Positions 25,908 to 34,669 of a stretch of DNA of 64,000 nucleotides are shown here, piece by piece; the first letter of the stretch is position 1; every line of letters starts with the position of its first letter. The position numbers and the translations under genes are program-made. The notes beneath the pieces were generated by a model that was not told where the DNA came from, did not search any database, and was given only the letters and a program-made list of their open reading frames with translations. This stretch comes from Curtobacterium sp. 'Ferrero' (GTDB lineage: Bacteria; Actinomycetota; Actinomycetes; Actinomycetales; Microbacteriaceae), in NCBI RefSeq assembly GCF_002412165.1, contig NZ_NXIA01000008.1:1-64000 (forward strand), read 5' to 3'.

Positions 25908-26936
25908 ATGCGATCTGTCGTCTACTCGAAGCCCGGTGACTCGTCCGTCCTGACCCTCGAGGAGCGCCCGCTCCCCGAACCCGGACCCGGCGAGGTCCGC
26001 GTGCGCGTCGTCGTCTCCGGCGTCAACCCGACCGACTGGAAGGCCCGCACCGGCGGGACGTACGGTGACGACCTGCCGTTCCCGGAGATCACCCCGGACC
26101 AGGACGGTTCCGGCGTCGTCGACGCCGTCGGCGAAAGGGTGGACGGCCTCGCCCCCGGTGACCGCGTCTGGCTGTTCATGTCCGCGTCCGGTCGACCCAC
26201 CGGCACCGCTCAGGAGTACACCGTCGTCCCCTCCGAGCGTGCCGTCCGTCTGCCGGACGGGGTCGGGCACGACGTCGGCGCCTCGCTCGGCGTCCCCGCG
26301 ATGACGGCCCACCGTGCCCTGACGACGCACGAGCACGGGCCCGCGCGACTCTCGCCCGGAGCGCTCGACGGCCGGACCGTGCTCGTCGCGGGCGGCGCGG
26401 GGGCGGTCGGCCACGCCGCGATCCAGCTCGCCCGCTGGGCCGGCGCGACGGTCGTGACGACGATCAGCTCGGACGAGAAGGCGGCACTCGCGACGGCCGC
26501 GGGCGCGCACCACACCGTGAACTACCGGGACGACGACGCCGCGGAGCAGATCCGGCACATCGCCCCCGACGGCGTCGACATCGTCGTCGAGGTCTCCATC
26601 CCGCAGAACGCCGGGCTCGTCGCCGAGGTGCTCGCGAACCACGGGGTGGTGTCGATCTACGCGAACAACGGCGGCGACGAGGCGACCCTGCCGATCCGCC
26701 CGAACATGAGCATCAACGCGCGGTACCAGTTCCTGCTGCTCTACACGATCGGCGACGAGGCCCTGTCGGCGGCCGCCGAGGACATCACGGCGGCGCTCCG
26801 CGACGGGGCACTGCCGGTCGGCGAGGAGGCCGGACTGCCGCTGACGCGGTTCCCGCTCGAGCAGACCGCGGCCGCGCACGACGCCGTCGAGGGAGATGCG
26901 GTCGGCAAGGTGCTCATCGACGTGCAGCCCGAGTGA
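25908..26936 (+). CDS. NADPH:quinone oxidoreductase-like zinc-type dehydrogenase (MDR family)
   Basis: A 342-residue medium-chain dehydrogenase of the quinone-oxidoreductase branch. GroES-like N-terminal domain (PGPGEVRVRVVVSGVNPTDW, ITPDQDGSGVVDAVG). The nucleotide loop is LVAGGAGAVGHAAIQLARWA. The zinc-ligand cysteines of alcohol dehydrogenases are absent, as in QOR proteins. The start is the ATG at 25908; a TTG 12 bases upstream is in frame. It lies 56 bases after the HxlR gene in the same direction and may share its regulation. Confidence 0.88.
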   Translation: MRSVVYSKPGDSSVLTLEERPLPEPGPGEVRVRVVVSGVNPTDWKARTGGTYGDDLPFPEITPDQDGSGVVDAVGERVDGLAPGDRVWLFMSASGRPTGTAQEYTVVPSERAVRLPDGVGHDVGASLGVPAMTAHRALTTHEHGPARLSPGALDGRTVLVAGGAGAVGHAAIQLARWAGATVVTTISSDEKAALATAAGAHHTVNYRDDDAAEQIRHIAPDGVDIVVEVSIPQNAGLVAEVLANHGVVSIYANNGGDEATLPIRPNMSINARYQFLLLYTIGDEALSAAAEDITAALRDGALPVGEEAGLPLTRFPLEQTAAAHDAVEGDAVGKVLIDVQPE

Positions 26937-26999
26937 GCGCCGCGGCGGGGCCGGAGCGGTCCTGCCCGGCGCCGGCCGACCCGGCCCAGTCCGCCACCC

Positions 27000-27054
27000 A
27001 CGTTCGGCCGACCACGTTCGGCCGACCACGGGCACCGGCCACGTTCGGCCGACC
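27000..27054. repeat. Three 14-bp repeats with TCGGCCGA palindrome
   Basis: ACGTTCGGCCGACC occurs at 27000-27013, 27014-27027 and 27041-27054, with a related ACGGGC(A/T)(C/T)CGGCC between and after. It lies in the 287-base spacer between the quinone oxidoreductase and the leftward small gene. Confidence 0.7.
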
Positions 27055-27152
27055 ACGGGCTTCGGCCACCGGCACCGTCCACCGCCCGCCGGCCGCCCGC
27101 CCGATCCCAGTGGGCACACCCGCCGCCCACAACAGGCGATCCCGGCACCCGC

Positions 27153-27210
27153 GTCGGCGTACCGTGCCGACCCGGGACCGGGATCGTGGAGGGTCCGGGC
27201 GCGCGCCCGG
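27153..27210. terminator. Two hairpins between convergent genes
   Basis: GTCGGC pairs with GCCGAC around a 7-base loop (27153-27171). CCGGGCGCGCGCCCGG (27195-27210) is a perfect 16-base palindrome. They probably end transcription from both sides. Confidence 0.5.
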
Positions 27211-27223
27211 CGACGGGCTCGGG

Positions 27224-27451
27224 TCAGCGAGCCAGCACAGCGGCGAGGCGTTGCTCGAACCGGCGTCGGGCCGCGGCCCGCTCGCGCTCGATGTTCGCAG
27301 CGATGACCTCGGGGTCGTCGTAGTCGGCGTCGGTGGTGTCGTCGGTCCAGTTCGGGGTGTACACCCGGGACCGACCGAAGGGCTTCGGTTCGGGGGTCAC
27401 GATGGTCATGTGGGGATCGTACGTCGAGCGTCCGACAAATCGTGCGAGCAT
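27224..27451 (-). CDS. Small hypothetical protein, 75 residues
   Basis: No recognised domain. The C-terminal half is a charged helix (EVIAANIERERAAARRRFEQ). The ATG at 27451 overlaps the stop of the upstream GAF-like gene, and AGGAAAGG stands 8 bases before it. This strongly suggests translational coupling. An internal ATG at 27409 would give 61 residues and also fits. The protein is acidic in the middle (DDTTDADYDDPE) and basic at the end. Function unknown. Confidence 0.6.
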   Translation of the reverse strand: MLARFVGRSTYDPHMTIVTPEPKPFGRSRVYTPNWTDDTTDADYDDPEVIAANIERERAAARRRFEQRLAAVLAR

Positions 27452-28464
27452 CACGGGCCTTTCCTGGGGTTGCGGTCCCGTTCCGGGAACGGTGACGCGA
27501 GCGAGAACGCGACGGCCATGAACGACGCCATCAGCGCGACGACCTTGGCGTCGAGTTCGGTGAACGCGTCCGGCGCGGGCGAGTCCACGGTGAGCATCCC
27601 GAACGAGTACTCCTCGGACCGGATGACGACGGAGACGTACGACCGGTAGCGCGGCTCGAACCCCGGCACGTCCTGGTCGACGTCGACGTCGGCGGTGCGG
27701 TCCCCCACGACCCGGGGCCCGCCGCCGACCAGGACCCAGTCGAGGTTCCGGTCGCCGTAGGGCGTCCCCGCGTGGAAGACGCCGGCGGTGTCGTCGGCCC
27801 CGCCGTGCCCGATCGGTTCGAGGGCGCGGAGGTCGTCCGACAACTGGTACACGTTGGCGCGGACGTCCGGCACGTCGGGCAGCAGGTAGAACGCGAGCGC
27901 GACGGCGATCCGGTCGGCGAACATCGGCAGCTCACGACGACGCTCCCACCGCCGCAGCTCCGAGAACCGGACGAGCCGCGTGGCGAGCTGACCGAAGGCG
28001 TAGCGGACCGCTGTGCCGTGCTCGATCTCGGCCGCACGGGCGACCGCAGCCGCATCGGCCACCGACGACTGCTGCCGCCGTGCCCGGACGATCTGCACGA
28101 CGACCGCGGCCGCGAGCACGACGAGCCCGAGGACGACGAGCGCCACCCGCACCCCCGGTGCGGCGACGAGGTTCGGCAGCTGGAACGCCGCGGTCGGTGC
28201 GGTCGCGACGAGGATCGGCCAGACCACCGCTCCGGCGCGGCGCCGTCTCCGCCCGCCGCGCGTCCGCCCACCGTTCGCGGGACCACCGAGCACGTGCCCG
28301 CGCGCGCCGTCGGGCCCACCGCCCGGAGCACCGCCCCGCAGCCCACGGTCCCGGGCAGAGCGGTCACCCGCCGCGCGGTCACGAGCCGCCTGGTCACCGG
28401 CCGCCTGGTCACCGGCGCCACGCGCTCCGTCCGAACGGACGTCGGCTCCTCGTTCCCCTGTCAT
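27451..28464 (-). CDS. Membrane protein with GAF-like sensor region
   Basis: A 337-residue protein. Residues 1-60 are low complexity, with Gly/Asp/Arg/Ala repeats (GDQAAGDQAARDRAAGDRSA). Two membrane segments follow (VVWPILVATAPTAAFQLPNL and VRVALVVLGLVVLAAAVVVQ). The last 190 residues look like a GAF-type small-molecule sensing domain (VRANVYQLSDDLRALEPIG, YRSYVSVVIRSEEYSFGMLT, DAKVVALMASFMAVAFSLA). No output domain (kinase or cyclase) is present. The downstream 75-residue gene is coupled to it. ATG at 28464. Sensing role inferred from the fold only. Confidence 0.7.
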   Translation of the reverse strand: MTGERGADVRSDGARGAGDQAAGDQAARDRAAGDRSARDRGLRGGAPGGGPDGARGHVLGGPANGGRTRGGRRRRRAGAVVWPILVATAPTAAFQLPNLVAAPGVRVALVVLGLVVLAAAVVVQIVRARRQQSSVADAAAVARAAEIEHGTAVRYAFGQLATRLVRFSELRRWERRRELPMFADRIAVALAFYLLPDVPDVRANVYQLSDDLRALEPIGHGGADDTAGVFHAGTPYGDRNLDWVLVGGGPRVVGDRTADVDVDQDVPGFEPRYRSYVSVVIRSEEYSFGMLTVDSPAPDAFTELDAKVVALMASFMAVAFSLASPFPERDRNPRKGP

Positions 28465-28534
28465 GCCGCCGACGGTAGGGCACCCCACCGACGCCAGGAC
28501 GGTTGTCCACAGGGCTGCGGACAGGGTACGGATG

Positions 28535-28564
28535 TTGTCCCCTGCAACGCCGACTTGTCCCCTG
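28535..28564 (+). promoter_or_regulatory. Direct repeat upstream of secreted protease
   Basis: TTGTCCCCTG occurs at 28535-28544 and 28555-28564, exactly 20 bases apart, about two helical turns, just before the ribosome site of the protease gene. A related TTGTCCACAG is at 28503. It could be an activator site. Confidence 0.4.
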
Positions 28565-28589
28565 AACGGGGGCGGAAGAGCATCGACCC

Positions 28590-29327
28590 ATGAAGCAGCG
28601 ATCAACGATCAGAGCAACGGCGCTCATCGCGACGGCAGCCCTCGCACTCCTCGGCGGCACCCTCGGCACGACTGCGGCGAACGCGGCCACGGTCTCCCCG
28701 CAGGTCATCGGCGGCGAACCCGCACCGAGCACCCCGTGGGAGGTCCAGCTCGTCTTCCAGCAGGGCGGCACCGCGACCTACGGCTGCACGGGCGAGCAGA
28801 TCAACGCCTCGTGGGTCCTCACCGCGAACCACTGCGTCGACGGCACCACGGCGATGAACGTCTACCACTCGAACAGCACCACGAACCGTGGCACCGCCAT
28901 CGCCGCGGACCGCCTCTACTCCGCACCCGCGGGCGACATCGCACTCGTCCACATGCGCACCGCGAAGACCCTGTCCTCGTACGCGCCGCTCAACCTGTCG
29001 TACACGACGAAGTCGTCCGGCTCCGGCGTCATCATGGGCTACGGCAACCGGGCGAACAGCGTCCCGAGCACGGGCCTCTACCAGGCCACGGTGAACCTCA
29101 CGGGTCGCTCCTACGACGCGTACGACGGCACCGCCCAGCACGTCACGGGCGTCTCCGGCGCGTCGAACCACGGCGACTCCGGCGGCCCCCTGCTCGTGAA
29201 CGGGCAGGTCGTGGGCGTCTGCTCCACGGGCGACGTGGCCGACCCGGGCGCGAACACGAACGCCGGGTCGAACTACGCGGTGCTCACGCAGAGCGCGAGC
29301 TGGATCCGCTCGACCGCAGGCGTCTGA
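28590..29327 (+). CDS. Secreted trypsin-like serine protease (S1 family)
   Basis: A 245-residue secreted protease. A signal peptide with charged MKQRSTIR and a hydrophobic core ends at AANA (about residue 32). The mature chain has IGGEPAPSTPWEVQL, His81 in TANHCV, Asp116 in GDIALVHM and Ser197 in HGDSGGPLL. Cys66 and Cys82 can form the histidine-loop disulfide. ATG at 28590 with GGAAGAG upstream. In plant-associated Microbacteriaceae, secreted S1 proteases of the Pat-1/Chp group act on the host; membership in that group is only a possibility here. A strong hairpin follows. Confidence 0.9.
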   Translation: MKQRSTIRATALIATAALALLGGTLGTTAANAATVSPQVIGGEPAPSTPWEVQLVFQQGGTATYGCTGEQINASWVLTANHCVDGTTAMNVYHSNSTTNRGTAIAADRLYSAPAGDIALVHMRTAKTLSSYAPLNLSYTTKSSGSGVIMGYGNRANSVPSTGLYQATVNLTGRSYDAYDGTAQHVTGVSGASNHGDSGGPLLVNGQVVGVCSTGDVADPGANTNAGSNYAVLTQSASWIRSTAGV

Positions 29328-29375
29328 CCGACGCGCCGCCCGCAGGGCGGCCCACCATCCGACGCCCCACAGCGC

Positions 29376-29417
29376 GGACGGGAGGCCCGTGGCGACCCCG
29401 CCACGGGCCTCCCGTCC
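29376..29417. terminator. Terminator hairpin, GGACGGGAGGC family
   Basis: GGACGGGAGGCCCGTGG (29376-29392) pairs perfectly with 29401-29417 around an 8-base loop, 49 bases after the protease stop codon. Confidence 0.9.
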
Positions 29418-29519
29418 GTCTCTGCCACCATTCCTGCACAGGCGGCCCGACGCGGCCGCGATCCACAGGACGGGCGCGCCCCGGCGCGGTGTCGGGCACC
29501 GGTTGGTAAGCATGGAGCC

Positions 29520-30392
29520 ATGACCGACGTCTCCACGCCCGTTCCCGGTTCCCGAGCACTCGTCCTGGGGGGCGGCGGCGTCGCCGGCATCGCCTGGGAG
29601 CTCGGCGTGCTCACCGCCCTGCAGGAAGCCGGGGTCGACCTCGACGCCGCCGACCTCGTGATCGGCTCGAGCGCCGGCAGCGTCGTCGGCGCGTTCGTCC
29701 GCGCCGGAGCGGTCGCCGACGCCTACGCACAGCAGCACGACCCGGTGCCCTCCACGTACGAGGAGCCCGCTGCGATCGACCCGGAGGCCTTCCAGGACCG
29801 CCTCGTGCAGGCACTCGCGGGCGCGTCGGACGAGCAGGACGCCCGTGCTCGGCTCGGGGCCGCGGCGCAGCGGGTGACGCACGGGCAGACGGACGAGCAG
29901 CGCATCGCCACGTTCGAGCACACGCTCCCGAGCACCGAGTGGCCGGAGAAGCCCTTCGGCGTGACGACCATCGACGCCACCGACGGCACCTTCCGGGTCC
30001 TCACCGCCTCCACGGGCGTCCCGCTCCCCCGCGCCGTCGCGGCGAGCTGCTCGGTGCCGTTCGTGTGGTCGCCGGTGGCCATCGACGGCGTTCCGCACAT
30101 CGACGGCGGGCTCCGCTCGTCGACCAACGCCGACGTGGCGGCCGGACACGAGCGTGTGCTCGTCGTCGCGTGCGGGCCGGAGGCGTCGTCGCCGCTCGGC
30201 CCCTGGCTCGACCTCGCCGTCGAGCGGCTGCGTGCCGCCGGCAGCTCGGTCGAGACGATCGTCGCGGACAGCTCGTCGCAGCACGCCTTCGGCACGAACT
30301 CGCTCGCGCTCTCGACGCAGGCGCCCGCGGCCGACGCCGGGCACCGACAGGGACAGAACGTCGCCGAGCAGATCGCGGCGTTCTGGGCGTGA
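29520..30392 (+). CDS. Patatin-like phospholipase
   Basis: A 290-residue acyl hydrolase. The glycine-rich oxyanion loop LGGGGVAGIAWELGVL precedes GSSAG (Ser51 nucleophile). The dyad Asp is in HIDGGLRSS in the C-terminal third. VIGSSAGSVVGAFVRAG matches the bacterial patatin block. No signal peptide is seen, so the enzyme is likely cytosolic or exported without a Sec signal. ATG at 29520. The lipid substrate is unknown. It precedes the S9 peptidase gene by 67 bases in the same direction. Confidence 0.9.
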   Translation: MTDVSTPVPGSRALVLGGGGVAGIAWELGVLTALQEAGVDLDAADLVIGSSAGSVVGAFVRAGAVADAYAQQHDPVPSTYEEPAAIDPEAFQDRLVQALAGASDEQDARARLGAAAQRVTHGQTDEQRIATFEHTLPSTEWPEKPFGVTTIDATDGTFRVLTASTGVPLPRAVAASCSVPFVWSPVAIDGVPHIDGGLRSSTNADVAAGHERVLVVACGPEASSPLGPWLDLAVERLRAAGSSVETIVADSSSQHAFGTNSLALSTQAPAADAGHRQGQNVAEQIAAFWA

Positions 30393-30459
30393 GGGGCATC
30401 CGGCGCGTCCTGGGCGTCGCGCGGCCGGTCGTGTCGGGGGACGCCGGTAGCGTGAGGGC

Positions 30460-32573
30460 ATGACGACGGCGTTCTCGGACCTCCACCAGTACACGGCACT
30501 CCCGCGGGTCGACGGCATCGCGATCGCGCCGGACGGCTCGCGCGTGCTGCTCACCGTCAGCGTCCTCGACGAGGACGGCACCGGCTACCGCCGCTCGATC
30601 TGGAGCGTCCCCGCCGACGGCTCCGGCGCACCGGTCCGGCTCACTCGCTCCGCCAAGGGCGAGGGCGGCGTCGCCGTCACGCGGGACGGCGACCTGCTGT
30701 TCGTCTCGGGCCGGCCGGACGAGTCCGGCAACGACGAGGCACCGCAGCTCTGGCTGCTCCCCGCCGGGGGCGGGGAGGCCCGACCGGTGACGGCCCTGCC
30801 AGGAGGCGCGGGCGGCGTCCTCGGGACCGCCTCCGGCAGCGACCTGGTCGCGATCACCGCGTCGCTCCTGCCCGGCGCCGGGACCGACCGTGACACGGTC
30901 ATCGCCGCGGACGCGGCCCTCCGGAAGCGTCGTAAGGACGGCGGGGTCGCCGCGATCCTGCACGAGTCGTACCCGGTCCGGTACTGGGACCACGACCTCG
31001 GCCCCGACGAACCGCACGTGCTGACGCTGGACCTGGGCGACCTCCGCGAGCCCGACCTCTCGGACCGAGCGGCACGGACGCCGGCCACCGAGGCGGGGGC
31101 CGACGTGGGCGCCGACGCCCCGTCCTACCCCGCGCACCTGCCGGCCCCGTTCGACCTGACGCCGGCGCCCGGCCGGACGCTCGACCACGTCGACGGCACG
31201 CTCACGCCGGACGGCCGGATGCTCGTCGCGTCGGTCGCCGTACCGGAGGCCCGCGGCTCCCGCTCCGCGCTCGTCACGATCGACGTCGCCACCGGTGCGC
31301 GCACGGTCGTCCTCGACGAGCCGGAGGTCGACCACGAGCTCCCGCGGGTCAGCCACGACGGACGCACGGTCGCGTGGGTCCGGACGCAGCGGTCGACCCC
31401 GGCCGGAGCGCACGAACAGGCGGTCTGGACCGCCCCGATCCGCGAGGACGGCTCGGTGGACGTCGACTCCGCACGACGGATCGCCACGGAGTGGGACCGC
31501 TGGCCGACGGAACTCGTGTTCGAGCACGGCGACCGGGCGCTCCTCGCCACCGCCGACCAGGACGGCCGCGCACCGGTCTTCCGCCTGCCGCTCGACGGCG
31601 GCGCCGTCGAGCAGCTGACCCACGACGACTGGGCGTACTCCGGCCTGCACGTGGCGGACGCGACCGGCGAGGTCGTGGCGCTCCGTGCCTCCTGGCAGGC
31701 GCCGCTCCACCCCGTCCGGATCGACGCCGACGGCACCGTCACCCCGCTCGCGACCCCCGCTCCGCTGCCCGAGGTGCCCAGCCGCATCGAGGACGTCGAG
31801 ACCACCGCGGCCGCGGCACCCGGGTCCGCGGCTGGCTCGTCCTCCCCGACCGCGACGGTCCGCACCCGCTGCTGCTCTGGATCCACGGCGGTCCGCTGAA
31901 CTCCTGGAACCAGTGGTCGTGGCGGTGGAACCCACAGCTCGCCGCTGCCCGCGGGTACGCCGTGCTGCTGCCAGACCCCGCGCTCTCGACGGGCTACGGG
32001 CTCGACTTCGTCAACCGCGGGTGGAACGCGTGGGGGCAGGCGCCGTACACCGACCTCATGGCGATCACCGACGAGGTGGTCTCCCGCCCGGACATCGACG
32101 AGACCCGGACCGCGGCGATGGGCGGCTCGTTCGGCGGGTACATGGCGAACTGGGTCTCCGGGCACACCGACCGGTTCCGCGCGATCGTCACGCACGCCAG
32201 CCTCTGGGCGCTCGAGCAGTTCAACGGCACGACCGACGCCTCGCACTACTGGCAGTCGATCTTCGACGCCGAGGGCATGCGCGAGAACGATCCGCACCGG
32301 TTCGTGGCGGACATCACGTCACCGATGCTCGTCATCCACGGGGACAAGGACTACCGGGTGCCGATCGGCGAGGGGCTGCGGCTGTGGTCGGAGCTCGCGG
32401 AACACCACGCTGCGGCGGACGGCTCGATGCCGCACCGGTTCCTGTACTTCCCGGACGAGAACCACTGGGTGCTGAAGCCGCAGCACGCCGTGGTCTGGTA
32501 CGAGACCGTGTTCGCGTTCCTCGCGCAGCACGTCCTCGGCGAGGAGTGGCGGCGCCCGGAGCTGCTCGGGTAG
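30460..32573 (+). pseudogene. S9-family (prolyl oligopeptidase-like) peptidase, frameshifted
   Basis: Two frames together encode a complete acylaminoacyl-peptidase-like protein of about 704 residues. The first (30460 to about 31810) is the beta-propeller, starting MTTAFSDLHQYTALPRVDGI. The second (about 31815 to 32573) is the alpha/beta hydrolase domain, with GGSFGGYMAN (catalytic Ser), HGDKDYRVP (Asp) and DENHWVLKP (His). The shift lies in 31807-31820, where one base appears to be missing within GCGGCCGCGGCACC; restoring it gives a continuous ETTA-x-GTRVRGWLVLPD reading. It is either a recent mutation that inactivates the gene or a sequencing error in a GC-rich run. All catalytic residues are intact. 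Confidence 0.85.
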
Positions 32574-32636
32574 CCGCGGCGCGGTCCCGCCCGCCCGCCC
32601 GCCCGCCCGGGTCGCGGAAACACCCGCGTTTCGACG

Positions 32637-32774
32637 AAGCACCCGTCGATCAACGGGTGCTTGGTCGGAACATGCGTCTGGATCGACCGGCACGCATCGA
32701 GAGCGACCTTGCACGTGTCGATCGACGCGTGCAAGGTCGCACCTTGCACGCGCAACAGTTGCGTGCGCAACGAA
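32637..32774. ncRNA. Array of consecutive hairpins, candidate structured RNA
   Basis: Between two convergent genes there is a run of inverted repeats. AAGCACCCGT/ACGGGTGCTT is at 32637-32662. ATGCGT/ACGCAT is at 32672-32697. A 38-base near-perfect palindrome is at 32703-32740 (one mismatch). TTGCACGCGCAA/TTGCGTGCGCAA is at 32744-32770. ACCTTGCACG occurs three times in alternating orientation, so 32728-32737 can pair either with 32706-32715 or with 32741-32750. No coding potential is seen. RNA status and strand are inference. Confidence 0.4.
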
Positions 32775-32810
32775 CGACGACGCCGCTGTCGCACGACAGC
32801 GGCGTCGTCG
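32775..32810. terminator. 17-bp-stem hairpin between convergent genes
   Basis: CGACGACGCCGCTGTCG (32775-32791) pairs with 32794-32810. It is 18 bases from the acyl-CoA dehydrogenase stop codon and closes the hairpin array. Confidence 0.8.
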
Positions 32811-32827
32811 TCGGACAGCACGCCCGA

Positions 32828-34021
32828 CTACACGAACGCGGCCTGCCCCGTGATCGCCCGCCCGACGATGAGCGTGTTCACCTCGCGCGTGCCCTCGTAC
32901 GAGTAGATCGCCTCGGCGTCGGCGAAGAACCGCGCGACACCCTTGTCGAGCACGATCCCGTTGCCGCCCTGCACCTCGCGGCACCACGCCACCGTCTCGC
33001 GCATCTTCGCGGTCGCGAACGCCTTCGCCATCGCGGAGTGTTCGTCCCCGCCGACTCCGGCGTCCTGCATGGCCGACGCCTGCGTGCACAGCGCGATCGA
33101 TGCGGTGATGTTCGCGAGCGACTTCACGAGGAGGTCCTGCACCATCTGGTGCGACGCGATGGGCTTCCCGAACTGGATGCGGGTGCGGGCGTAGCCGAGT
33201 GCCGCCTCGTAGGCACCGACCGCGATGCCGATCGCCTGCCAGGCCACCTCGGTCCGGGTGAGGCGCAGCACCTCGGCGGTGGCACGGAACGAGTCCGCGC
33301 GCTGGAGTCGCCGCGACTCGGGCACCCGGACGCCCGTCATCGTGATGTCGGCGTTCTGCACTCCGCGGAGGGCGATCTTGTCCTCGATCTTCGTGGCGGT
33401 GAACCCGAGGCTGTCCGTCGTGACGAGGAAGCCCTTGACCTGCTCATCGGCGACGTCCTTCGCCCAGATGACGACGACGTCGGCGAACGTGGCGTTGCCG
33501 ATCCAGCGCTTCTCGCCGTCGAGGACCCACTCGTCGCCTTCGCGGCGGGCCGTCGTCCGCAGACCACGGGCCGAGTCGCTGCCGGACAGCGGTTCGGTGA
33601 GGCCGAACGCACCGATCAGCTCGCCGGACGCCATCCGCGGCAGCCACTCCTGCTGCTGCTCCTCGCTGCCGGCGACGAAGATCGAGTTCATCGCGAGCCC
33701 GGACTGCACCCCGATGAACGTCGCGACGCTGGCGTCGATCCGCCCGAGCTCGAGCGCCGCCCACCCGCGGTACACCGCCGAGTTCTCGAACTGGCGCACG
33801 AGCGGGATGCCCGGGCCGTACATGCCGAGTTCGGCGAGCGGCGCGACGGTCTGCCGCGGGAACTCCGCACGTGCCCAGTACTCGTCGGCGATGGGTCGGA
33901 CCTCGGCCTCGAGGTAGGCCCGGAGCCGCCCGAGCGAGTCACGCTCGCGTTCGGTCAGCCCCTCCTGGAAACGGTAGAAGTCGGACTCGAGGAGCGCTGT
34001 GGCGGATGCCGTCGTTGACAT
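32828..34021 (-). CDS. Acyl-CoA dehydrogenase, glutaryl-CoA dehydrogenase-like
   Basis: A 397-residue FAD enzyme that oxidises an acyl-CoA at the alpha-beta carbons. Blocks in order: GAFGLTEPLSGSDSARGLRT (FAD/substrate), RWIGNATFADVVVIWAKD, IQFGKPIASHQMVQDLL, and AIYSYEGTREVNTLIVGRAI, where the Glu of YEGT is the likely catalytic base. The closest well-known group is glutaryl-CoA dehydrogenase, but the substrate is not certain. ATG at 34021. It is divergent from a TetR-type regulator with 48 bases between starts, so that regulator probably represses it. Confidence 0.9.
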   Translation of the reverse strand: MSTTASATALLESDFYRFQEGLTERERDSLGRLRAYLEAEVRPIADEYWARAEFPRQTVAPLAELGMYGPGIPLVRQFENSAVYRGWAALELGRIDASVATFIGVQSGLAMNSIFVAGSEEQQQEWLPRMASGELIGAFGLTEPLSGSDSARGLRTTARREGDEWVLDGEKRWIGNATFADVVVIWAKDVADEQVKGFLVTTDSLGFTATKIEDKIALRGVQNADITMTGVRVPESRRLQRADSFRATAEVLRLTRTEVAWQAIGIAVGAYEAALGYARTRIQFGKPIASHQMVQDLLVKSLANITASIALCTQASAMQDAGVGGDEHSAMAKAFATAKMRETVAWCREVQGGNGIVLDKGVARFFADAEAIYSYEGTREVNTLIVGRAITGQAAFV

Positions 34022-34069
34022 ACCCCTGATCGTGCATCATTCTCGAAAACGTTGCAAGGGGAGGTCGGC

Positions 34070-34642
34070 ATGTACACATCGGATTCAGCGCTGCGCGCAT
34101 TCCGGGAGGCCCGCCACACCTTCATCGCCGGCGCACGCATCGACATGGGCACCCTGGCAACGACGCTCGGTGTCGACCGGACGTCGCTGTTCCGCTGGGT
34201 CGGCAACCGGGACCGGCTGCTCTCGGAGGTGCTGTGGTCCCTCGCCGTGCCCACCCTCGACGCCGCCGAGGCCGATGCGGCCGCGAGCGGGGCGGCGCGC
34301 ATCGTCGACGTCCTCGACCGTTTCACCGCGGACCTCATCCGGGCGCCCTACTTCCGTACGTTCCTCACCCGCGAGCCTGCCCGAGCGCTCCGGCTGCTTA
34401 CCACCACCGAGAGCGACGTGCAGAGCCGCTTCGTCGCCCGCGTGACGGCACTCGTCGCCGCCGAGCAGGACCGCGGCTCGTTCGACCCGGCACCGCTCTC
34501 CGCCGAGGAACTCGCACGGCTGCTGGTCCGCATCTCAGAGTCGTTCACCTACGCCGACCTGATCAGCGGCGAGACGCCGGACCCGGTGCGGGCCCGCGCG
34601 ACGTTCGAGTACGTCCTGCGTCCCGCCGTCGTCCCGGCCTGA
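34070..34642 (+). CDS. TetR-type regulator, QsdR-like
   Basis: A 190-residue regulator. The N-terminal HTH (ARIDMGTLATTLGVDRTSLF, then RWVGNRDRLLSEVLW) and the C-terminal domain (ISESFTYADLISGETPDPVR) resemble the QsdR group, whose founding member controls a lactonase pathway in Rhodococcus. AGGGGAGG lies 6 bases before the ATG at 34070. The target is probably the divergent acyl-CoA dehydrogenase; acyl-CoA or a related acid would be a logical ligand (inference). Confidence 0.85.
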   Translation: MYTSDSALRAFREARHTFIAGARIDMGTLATTLGVDRTSLFRWVGNRDRLLSEVLWSLAVPTLDAAEADAAASGAARIVDVLDRFTADLIRAPYFRTFLTREPARALRLLTTTESDVQSRFVARVTALVAAEQDRGSFDPAPLSAEELARLLVRISESFTYADLISGETPDPVRARATFEYVLRPAVVPA

Positions 34643-34669
34643 ACCACCGCCCGAGGAGACGCCGCGCGG

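Noticed and set aside
27224..28464. Toxin-antitoxin pair formed by the GAF-like gene and the coupled 75-residue gene
   Set aside because: Coupling alone fits, but the large partner has two membrane helices and a sensor-like domain, and the small one has no antitoxin motif.
31807..31820. Programmed ribosomal frameshift in the S9 peptidase
   Set aside because: No slippery heptamer, no internal Shine-Dalgarno at the right distance and no family precedent; a one-base loss is simpler.
32587..32610. GCCC tandem repeat as a G-quadruplex or phase-variation tract
   Set aside because: Runs of only three C with single spacer bases could form an i-motif/G4 on paper, but it lies between convergent genes and length is modest; no further support.
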